A stretch of DNA of 36,172 nt, taken from contig JAZNCI010000033.1 of the NCBI GenBank assembly GCA_045587485.1, forward strand, positions 1 through 36,172, given 5' to 3'. Position numbers and translations under genes: made by a program. Shown in pieces: positions 31,555-36,172 of the stretch. The notes beneath the pieces are model-generated. The model saw only the letters and a program-made list of their open reading frames with translations, searched no databases and was not told the origin of the DNA. Position 1 is the first letter of the stretch. The number at the start of each line of letters is the position of its first letter. The stretch comes from SIG440 sp045587485. GTDB taxonomy: Bacteria > Bacillota > Clostridia > Monoglobales > Monoglobaceae.

Positions 31555-31676
31555 CATTAGGTAATTTAATATTCTATAAGTTTAAATTGAATATATGCCT
31601 ACATAGTTGCACGCCGTTAGAAACGTTAAAGACATAGCGGTTGCCTGTTATTCAATTAAAGTTAATATTTATACAT

Positions 31677-31753
31677 GTCCCAGTACCTCAGTAGGATAGA
31701 GGGTTCGCCTCCTAAGCGAAACGCCGTAGGTTCGATTCCTATCTGGGACGCCA
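31677..31753 (+). tRNA. tRNA-Arg (anticodon CCT)
   Basis: Acceptor GTCCCAG pairs with CTGGGAC; D-arm CCTC/GAGG; anticodon stem TTCGC/GCGAA around loop CTCCTAA (anticodon CCT, reads AGG); T-arm GTAGG/CCTAT with TTCGATT loop; discriminator G and encoded CCA. All arms are intact. Confidence 0.95.
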
Positions 31754-31756
31754 AAA

Positions 31757-31794
31757 ACCACCGAAAACGGATATGTCTTCGGTGGTTAATTTTT
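31757..31794 (+). terminator. terminator after tRNA-Arg
   Basis: AACCACCGAA (31757-31766) and TTCGGTGGTT (31778-31787) form a 10-bp stem, followed by AATTTTT. Confidence 0.85.
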
Positions 31795-31843
31795 GCTATA
31801 AACTTTTATAATTATACAATTTAGTGTATATTCTTAAGTAAAC

Positions 31844-32389
31844 TTATTTACAAAAATTCTCGATGTAATTTGATATTGCGGCATCAATAATTTTTATTGC
31901 CTCTTCTCTGCCACTGACCTCATCAACGGCAGTGGATTTATGCTCAAGATTTTTGTACACCGAAAAGAAATGACGCATTTCCGCAAAAATGTGGGGCGGA
32001 AGCTGGTCAATATCGGTATACTGGTTGTATGTGGGGTCGTTAAAGGGAATGGCAATGATTTTCTCGTCATTTCTGCCATTATCGAGCATTGAAATAACAC
32101 CTATTGGGTATGCCCTCACAAGAGACAATGGCTCCAAAGGCTCCGAACAAAGCAAAAGAACATCAAGGGGGTCGTTATCATCCCCGTAAGTGCGTGGAAT
32201 AAACCCATAATTTGCAGGATAATGGGTTGATGTATAAAGAATTCGGTCAAGCATAATATAGCCTGTTTCTTTATCGAGCTCATATTTCTTCTTGCTGCCT
32301 TTCGATATTTCTACAACGCAAATGAAATCGTCTGTATTTATTCTTTTTGGTGATATATCGTGCCAGATGTTTGACATACTAATATCCAT
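31844..32389 (-). CDS. ppa: inorganic pyrophosphatase (family I)
   Basis: A 181-residue soluble pyrophosphatase, hydrolysing PPi to phosphate. The family I signature is present as YGDDNDPLDVLLL with its metal-binding Asp residues, preceded by HYPANYGFIPRTYG; the C-terminal part keeps a KNLEHK segment. The ATG at 32387-32389 is only 2 nt after AAAGG, while the ATG 12 nt further in (giving MSNIWHDI, which fits family starts better) is 14 nt away, so the start is uncertain. Upstream is a long folded leader that includes the ribosome site (32390-32550). Soluble PPase coexists here with a PPi-using phosphofructokinase. Confidence 0.92.
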   Translation of the reverse strand: MDISMSNIWHDISPKRINTDDFICVVEISKGSKKKYELDKETGYIMLDRILYTSTHYPANYGFIPRTYGDDNDPLDVLLLCSEPLEPLSLVRAYPIGVISMLDNGRNDEKIIAIPFNDPTYNQYTDIDQLPPHIFAEMRHFFSVYKNLEHKSTAVDEVSGREEAIKIIDAAISNYIENFCK

Positions 32390-32550
32390 CGCCTTTCTGC
32401 CCGCAAATTGTAATGAAAAATATATAAACCATATCGCGGGCAGATAAGGCGTTAAATGGATCTTTGCCGATGAGCATCTCGCCTCGGCAAAGATGTTGCG
32501 TGGACAATTAAATTCTGCTAACGTGTTTTTTCACGTCGGTAGCTTTTTTA
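32390..32550 (-). promoter_or_regulatory. structured leader of ppa, candidate RNA switch
   Basis: Three stems stand out. GCCTT-TCTGCCCGC (32391-32404) pairs with GCGGGCAGA-T-AAGGC (32436-32449) with one bulged base; in minus-strand RNA the right arm of this stem holds the AAAGG ribosome site directly before the ppa ATG. ATCTTTGCCGA and TCGGCAAAGAT (about 32460-32493) form an 11-bp stem with a 13-nt loop. ACGTG/CACGT with GCTA/TAGC (32517-32543) forms a third. In minus RNA the loop GGCG of the second stem can pair with CGCC just before the first stem, which would compete with the ribosome-site stem. I do not recognise a known riboswitch class. Possible promoter hexamers lie at 32592-32597 and 32569-32574. 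Confidence 0.4.
32517..32549 (+). terminator. plus-strand terminator within the ppa leader region
   Basis: GCTA-ACGTG, T6 loop, CACGT-CGG-TAGC (32517-32543) and then TTTTTT (32544-32549). The T-run is on the plus strand, so it may end a plus-strand small RNA antisense to the ppa leader. No plus promoter is clear. Confidence 0.5.
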
Positions 32551-32676
32551 ATTATTATATCTAAATATACAATACAATGAAATCTAAAAAAAATCAATAG
32601 AATATATTGTCATATGAAGTAAGATATTCACTTTTCGATAGTTTTTTGCATATATTTTAAGAAGGAGGTGAATAGA

Positions 32677-33087
32677 ATGACAAACTACAATTGTGGATGC
32701 AGAATAAACTGTACCGGCATTGCTGTTATCGCTGCTTTAATTATTGGCATAATAACGGCTTTTCTGACTTTTTCAGCCGTTATTACGATTACACCTGCAT
32801 TTTTGTGGGTGCTGTTAGGAATTGCTGTTGTATATCTTGCAATAACATTGATTGTCAGCCCCGTTATACGCAGTGCTGGGGTAGGCGATTGTGTATGCAG
32901 TATTATTCCGGTATTGTTGACAGGAATTTTAGGAACAATTTTTCTATCAATTGTTCTTTTAGGAATAACTTTTGCTGCTACAAGCATAGTTGGAGCAATA
33001 ATAAGCGGTTTACTACTGGCGTTTTTTTCACTGTTAATAATAACAACTGCCTGTCTTGTAAAGTGTGTTACAGGTTGTAGGGATTAA
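32677..33087 (+). CDS. small hydrophobic Cys-containing membrane protein, unknown
   Basis: A 136-residue integral membrane protein that I cannot assign to a named family. A short N-terminal Cys-rich piece (MTNYNCGCRINCTG) precedes four hydrophobic helices (about 13-36, 40-60, 76-96, 100-125), a mid-loop GDCVCS and a Cys-containing end (LVKCVTGCRD). The paired cysteines at both ends and in the loop may bind metal or form disulfides. ATG 32677-32679 is chosen because AAGGAGG (32662-32668) sits 8 nt upstream; an upstream in-frame GTG overlaps that site. Similar small four-helix proteins of unknown role occur in Clostridia, which I recall only in general terms. It is a single gene facing the glutamine synthetase gene. 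Confidence 0.6.
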   Translation: MTNYNCGCRINCTGIAVIAALIIGIITAFLTFSAVITITPAFLWVLLGIAVVYLAITLIVSPVIRSAGVGDCVCSIIPVLLTGILGTIFLSIVLLGITFAATSIVGAIISGLLLAFFSLLIITTACLVKCVTGCRD

Positions 33088-33174
33088 TCTGGGATGTTAA
33101 AATAGGCCGGAAAGTAAGAAGTTTGAAAAATTAAATACTGCAAACCATTTATTAGCATAAATCTTATCTAAATG

Positions 33175-33213
33175 AAAGGACTGTTTAAAAACTTAATTTT
33201 TAAACAGTCCTTT
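33175..33213. terminator. bidirectional terminator between the membrane protein and glnN
   Basis: AAAGGACTGTTTAAAAA (33175-33191) and TTTTTAAACAGTCCTTT (33197-33213): a 17-bp perfect stem with a 5-nt loop. Confidence 0.9.
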
Positions 33214-33222
33214 TAAATGTTA

Positions 33223-35313
33223 TTATTTTATACTGAATATTAAGTCACCATACGAGGGAACAGGCCAAAATTCACGGTCGGAGTCAGCCTCTATTTCGTC
33301 CACAAGAGCACGCAACTCTTCCATAAGAGCACATATTGTCTTGTGGTAATATGTTGCCCGTTCAAGAACATCGCCCGTGGGAACTGATTTAAGTGCGGAA
33401 TCAAGATTGTTGTTGGTTTCAAAAATGCGGTCTGCAAGGGTTGCAACACGGCTCAGCTTAATTTTTTCTGCCTGACATGGGATGTCAGGGGATACCGCAT
33501 TTTTTGCTCTCAGTGTATCGCACAGACATCTTTGGATTTTGCTGATGGCAGGGATATAATCCTTTTTAACCATATCAACCATAGTAAGACCTTCAATATT
33601 AATTATCTTGCAGTATTCCTCAAGAATAATTTCATAACGGGCATGAACCTCGGTTTCATTGTAAATGCCGTGTTTCTTGAACAACTCGATGTTTTCGGGC
33701 TTGATAAAATGCGGAAGAGCATCAACTGTGGATTCAAGATTAAGAAGCCCGCGGCGTTCTGCCTCTTTAACCCAGTCATCGGAATATCCATCACCATCGA
33801 AAATTATTGCATCGTGTTCAGCAATTGCACGTTTTACTATGTTATGGACAGAGCCCAAGAAATCTTCGGCAGACTCAAGCTCCTCGGCAAAGGTCTGCAG
33901 CTCGTCTGCAACAATAGTGTTAAGCATAATATTGGCACAGGCAACCGAATCCGCCGAGCCAACCATACGGAATTCGAATTTATTACCAGTAAAGGCAAAG
34001 GGCGACGTACGGTTTCTGTCGGTAGAATCCTTCGGAAACTGTGGCAATACGGTAACGCCCACACTCATTTTTTCTTTTTTCATACCCTTATAATCGCTGT
34101 CTTCTTTAATTGAGCGAAGAACCGCTGCAAGCTCTGAACCAAGAAACATAGAAATAATAGCTGGCGGGGCTTCGTGACCGCCAAGGCGGTGGTCATTACC
34201 TGCACTTGCCGCAGAAATTCTGAGAAGGTCCTGATGCTTATGTACTGCACTTATAACAGCACAGAGGAAAACAAGAAATTGTGCATTTTCGTGTGGTGAT
34301 TTTCCTGGTTCAAGCAGATTTTCGCCTGTGTTGGTCGAAAGCGACCAGTTGTTGTGCTTGCCACTGCCGTTTATGCCTTCGAAGGGTTTTTCGTGAAGAA
34401 TGCAAGCCATGCCGTGACGGGCAGCAACAACCTTCATCATTTCCATAGTAAGCTGATTGTGGTCTGTGGCAATGTTTGTTGTAGTAAATATGGGAGCAAG
34501 CTCGTGTTGTGCAGGAGCTGCCTCGTTATGTTTTGTTTTGGAAAGAATGCCAAGCTTCCATAGCTCCTCGTCAAGCTCTTTCATAAATGCTGAAACCCTG
34601 GGCTTCAAATGACCAAAATAATGGTCTTCCATTTCCTGGCCCTTGGGTGCAGGAGCTCCAAAAAGCGTGCGCCGACAATATATAAGGTCTTTACGCTTTT
34701 CGAACATTTCTCGGTCGATAAGAAAATATTCCTGCTCGGGGCCTACCGTGGGGACAACACGTGTAACATCAGTTTTGCCAAAAAGCTTAAGAATTCTAAC
34801 AGCCTGACGGTTTATTGCCTCCATTGAACGCAGAAGAGGAGTTTTTTTGTCAAGAGATTCACCACCGTATGAACAAAAAGCGGTTGGAATACATAGAGTT
34901 CCGTCCTTAATAAAGGCATAGGACGTAGGGTCCCAGGCGGTATATCCTCTTGCTTCGAAGGTAGCACGAAGACCGCCGGAAGGGAAGGAAGAAGCATCGG
35001 GTTCACCTTTGATAAGTTCCTTACCGGAGAATTCCATAATAACACTGCCGTTCTTTCCTGGAGAAATAAAGCTGTCATGCTTTTCGGCGGTAATGCCTGT
35101 CATAGGCTGAAACCAATGCGTAAAGTGGGTTGCACCCTTTTCGATAGCCCAATCTTTCATTGCAGATGCAATAATATCCGCAACATCACGGTCAAGACTT
35201 ATGCCGTTATTGATGGTCTGTTTCAAAGCTCGGTAAATTTCTTCAGGAAGGCGTTTTTTCATAACGGTTTCGTTAAAAACCATACTTCCAAAAATTTCGG
35301 GAATGTTTGTCAA
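33223..35313 (-). CDS. glnN: glutamine synthetase type III
   Basis: A 696-residue GSIII, which makes glutamine from glutamate, ammonia and ATP; this type is far longer than GSI (about 450). Recognisable segments are THFTHWFQPMTG, the GPEQEYFLID metal-ligand strand, QHELAPIFTTTNIATDHNQL, the SGKHNNWS(L) motif and RTSPFAFTGNKFEFRM, all in family order. It starts at TTG 35311-35313 with TCCTCC/GGAGGA (35321-35326) 7 nt upstream. A consensus promoter (35426-35454) gives a leader of about 105 nt with a GC-rich hairpin. GSIII is usual in Clostridia and Bacteroidia. A TTG start on a consensus promoter may tune expression. Confidence 0.96.
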   Translation of the reverse strand: MTNIPEIFGSMVFNETVMKKRLPEEIYRALKQTINNGISLDRDVADIIASAMKDWAIEKGATHFTHWFQPMTGITAEKHDSFISPGKNGSVIMEFSGKELIKGEPDASSFPSGGLRATFEARGYTAWDPTSYAFIKDGTLCIPTAFCSYGGESLDKKTPLLRSMEAINRQAVRILKLFGKTDVTRVVPTVGPEQEYFLIDREMFEKRKDLIYCRRTLFGAPAPKGQEMEDHYFGHLKPRVSAFMKELDEELWKLGILSKTKHNEAAPAQHELAPIFTTTNIATDHNQLTMEMMKVVAARHGMACILHEKPFEGINGSGKHNNWSLSTNTGENLLEPGKSPHENAQFLVFLCAVISAVHKHQDLLRISAASAGNDHRLGGHEAPPAIISMFLGSELAAVLRSIKEDSDYKGMKKEKMSVGVTVLPQFPKDSTDRNRTSPFAFTGNKFEFRMVGSADSVACANIMLNTIVADELQTFAEELESAEDFLGSVHNIVKRAIAEHDAIIFDGDGYSDDWVKEAERRGLLNLESTVDALPHFIKPENIELFKKHGIYNETEVHARYEIILEEYCKIINIEGLTMVDMVKKDYIPAISKIQRCLCDTLRAKNAVSPDIPCQAEKIKLSRVATLADRIFETNNNLDSALKSVPTGDVLERATYYHKTICALMEELRALVDEIEADSDREFWPVPSYGDLIFSIK

Positions 35314-35425
35314 AGCGGATTCCTCCTAATTTATTATTGTAAGCTACAACTGAGTTCCAACTAAATAAAATGTTAAACAGGGCACAGTGGGAATACCCAC
35401 AGCACCCCGCCGCATATATATTCAA

Positions 35426-35454
35426 AGTATACAATAACATGTAGTTTTTGTCAA
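35426..35454 (-). promoter_or_regulatory. promoter of glnN
   Basis: Minus strand: TTGACA (35449-35454), 17-bp spacer, TATACT (35426-35431). The leader downstream contains a strong imperfect hairpin around GTGGG/CCCAC (about 35381-35409). There is no recognised glutamine riboswitch. Confidence 0.82.
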
Positions 35455-35491
35455 TAAAATTAAAAAAAATCTAACAAAATAAAAAAAACAC

Positions 35492-35520
35492 TTGATTTTT
35501 TTGAAAATATGTGCTATCAT
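35492..35520 (+). promoter_or_regulatory. promoter of rpsT
   Basis: TTGATT (35492-35497), 17-bp spacer, TATCAT (35515-35520), about 47 bp before the gene. Confidence 0.65.
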
Positions 35521-35566
35521 CTTAGAAGTTGACTTAAAAATCAGATTGTTAAGTGGAGGTGAAATC

Positions 35567-35827
35567 ATGCCTAACATTAAATCAGCTAAAAAAAGAGTTA
35601 AAGTTATTGCTACAAAGACTTTGCAGAACCAGATGGTTAAGTCACAGCTTAAAACGGCTATAAAGAAGTTTGAAGCTGCTCTCGCAGAAGGCAAAGATGC
35701 AGCCTCTGCTGCATACGCTGCTGTTGTTAAAAAGACAGACCAGGCTGTTGCTAAGGGTATTCTTCACAAGAATACAGCTGCTCGAAGAAAGAGCCAGTAC
35801 GCAGCTGCAATGAACAGGATTGCATAA
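35567..35827 (+). CDS. rpsT: 30S ribosomal protein S20
   Basis: An 86-residue S20, the usual length, which binds 16S rRNA in the 30S body. It begins MPNIKSAKKRVKV and is almost entirely helical, with Lys/Ala-rich repeats and the KGILHKNTAARRKSQ segment near the end. I start it at ATG 35567-35569 with GGAGGTGA (35554-35561) upstream. Monocistronic, with promoter and terminator, as usual for rpsT. Confidence 0.97.
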   Translation: MPNIKSAKKRVKVIATKTLQNQMVKSQLKTAIKKFEAALAEGKDAASAAYAAVVKKTDQAVAKGILHKNTAARRKSQYAAAMNRIA

Positions 35828-35843
35828 ATTTTTGCATATTTGG

Positions 35844-35880
35844 GAGTGCGCTTTGGCGTAGCCTTGGCGCACTCTTGATT
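35844..35880 (+). terminator. terminator of rpsT
   Basis: GAGTGCGC (35844-35851) and GCGCACTC (35867-35874) form an 8-bp stem with an inner GGC/GCC pairing, then TTGATTTT. Confidence 0.75.
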
Positions 35881-35895
35881 TTAACTCAATAATAT

Positions 35896-35957
35896 AGGGG
35901 TATAGCTCAGTTGGTAGAGCAGCGGTCTCCAAAGCCGTGTCCCTATGTTCGTATGGT
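35896..35957 (+). pseudogene. truncated tRNA-Trp copy
   Basis: The first about 40 bases (AGGGGTATAGCTCAGTTGG onward, through the CTCCAAA anticodon loop) match the intact tRNA-Trp 91 bp downstream. After the anticodon arm the sequence diverges: the T-stem (CCTAT...TATGG) no longer pairs correctly and the 3' acceptor strand and CCA are missing. TAACTCAATAA occurs before this copy and again before the intact copy, which points to a partial tandem duplication. It is unlikely to give a working tRNA. Confidence 0.75.
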
Positions 35958-35986
35958 AACTCAATAAAACTTAATATTTGCTGTTT

Positions 35987-36062
35987 AGGGGTATAGCTCA
36001 GTTGGTAGAGCATCGGTCTCCAAAACCGAGTGCCGTGGGTTCAAGTCCTACTGCCCCTGCCA
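35987..36062 (+). tRNA. tRNA-Trp (anticodon CCA)
   Basis: Acceptor AGGGGTA pairs with TGCCCCT; D-arm GCTC/GAGC; anticodon stem TCGGT/ACCGA around CTCCAAA (anticodon CCA); T-arm with GGTTCAAGTCC; discriminator G and encoded CCA. Confidence 0.96.
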
Positions 36063-36066
36063 TACA

Positions 36067-36107
36067 AAGTGGCTCAAACACTGTGTTTGAGCCACTTCTT
36101 ATTTTTT
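36067..36107 (+). terminator. terminator after tRNA-Trp
   Basis: AAGTGGCTCAAACA (36067-36080) and TGTTTGAGCCACTT (36084-36097) form a perfect 14-bp stem with a 3-nt loop; CTTATTTTTT follows. Confidence 0.92.
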
Positions 36108-36170
36108 AATCATTAAAAATTTTTGTGTTTCAAAATCAAATTTCAGAGCATCAATTTTGAATTTTAGTAT
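36099..36170 (-). CDS. possible C-terminal end of a further minus-strand gene
   Basis: An open minus-strand frame enters from the window edge and ends at TAA (36099-36101). Its 23 residues read ILKFKIDALKFDFETQKF and end LMIKK, a plausible charged C-terminus. It directly adjoins the tRNA-Trp terminator. In AT-rich DNA so short a frame can be chance, and no family is recognisable. Confidence 0.3.
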   Translation of the reverse strand: MLKFKIDALKFDFETQKFLMIKK

Positions 36171-36172
36171 TT

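Noticed and set aside
1..36172. CRISPR array, rRNA operon or complete insertion sequence
   Set aside because: I saw no regularly spaced repeats and no rRNA sequence. The only mobile-element sign with a recognisable protein is the transposase start at the left edge.

Overview
The window is a housekeeping stretch of an AT-rich Bacillota chromosome, most likely class Clostridia (possibly Oscillospirales). This follows from HrcA/CIRCE control of hrcA-grpE-dnaK-dnaJ-prmA, the dgt-dnaG-rpoD and trmK/nif3 blocks, a PPi-type phosphofructokinase, glutamine synthetase III, a DUF1540 protein, an SLH-domain protein, strong AGGAGG-type ribosome binding sites and sigma-A promoters with 17-bp spacers. The species cannot be named from the sequence alone.

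Layout. 1-700: the 5' end of an IS1182-type transposase, then a compact locus that looks like a type I toxin-antitoxin module, with two convergent promoters, a 20-residue hydrophobic peptide and a shared terminator. 702-2126 (minus): a queuosine-precursor transporter (QueT) behind a preQ1-like leader, and a short-chain dehydrogenase. 2147-3432: PPi-dependent phosphofructokinase. 3461-3700: a MITE-like inverted-repeat element. 3777-9693: heat-shock operon hrcA-grpE-dnaK-dnaJ-prmA with promoter and perfect CIRCE; two related palindromes flank dnaJ. 9737-11861 (minus): AI-2E family transporter and a 2-hydroxyacid dehydrogenase. 11919-17639: a small membrane coiled-coil protein, then pyrH-frr-uppS-cdsA-dxr-rseP (UMP kinase, ribosome recycling, isoprenoid and phospholipid synthesis, site-2 protease). 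17743-19060: a short DUF1540 gene (minus) and asparagine synthetase A. 19147-21690: a self-contained four-gene unit encoding an SLH protein, an HPr-kinase-like P-loop protein, a PqqD-like protein and an S24/S26 peptidase, bounded by its own promoter and terminator. 21688-23255 (minus): nif3-like and trmK. 23331-27349: dgt, dnaG, rpoD. 27424-31517: galE, lepA, hemW. 31526-36172: tRNA-Arg, inorganic pyrophosphatase with an unusual folded leader, a small Cys-containing membrane protein, glutamine synthetase III, rpsT, a truncated tRNA-Trp copy beside an intact one, and possibly the tail of a further gene.

The most interesting parts for follow-up are: (1) the SLH / HprK-like kinase / PqqD-like / peptidase operon, which resembles RiPP-tailoring gene sets but lacks a visible precursor; (2) the type I toxin-antitoxin-like locus; (3) the structured leader in front of ppa, which can sequester the ribosome binding site. 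The rest is mostly well-known core machinery. No CRISPR array, rRNA operon or complete insertion sequence is present.
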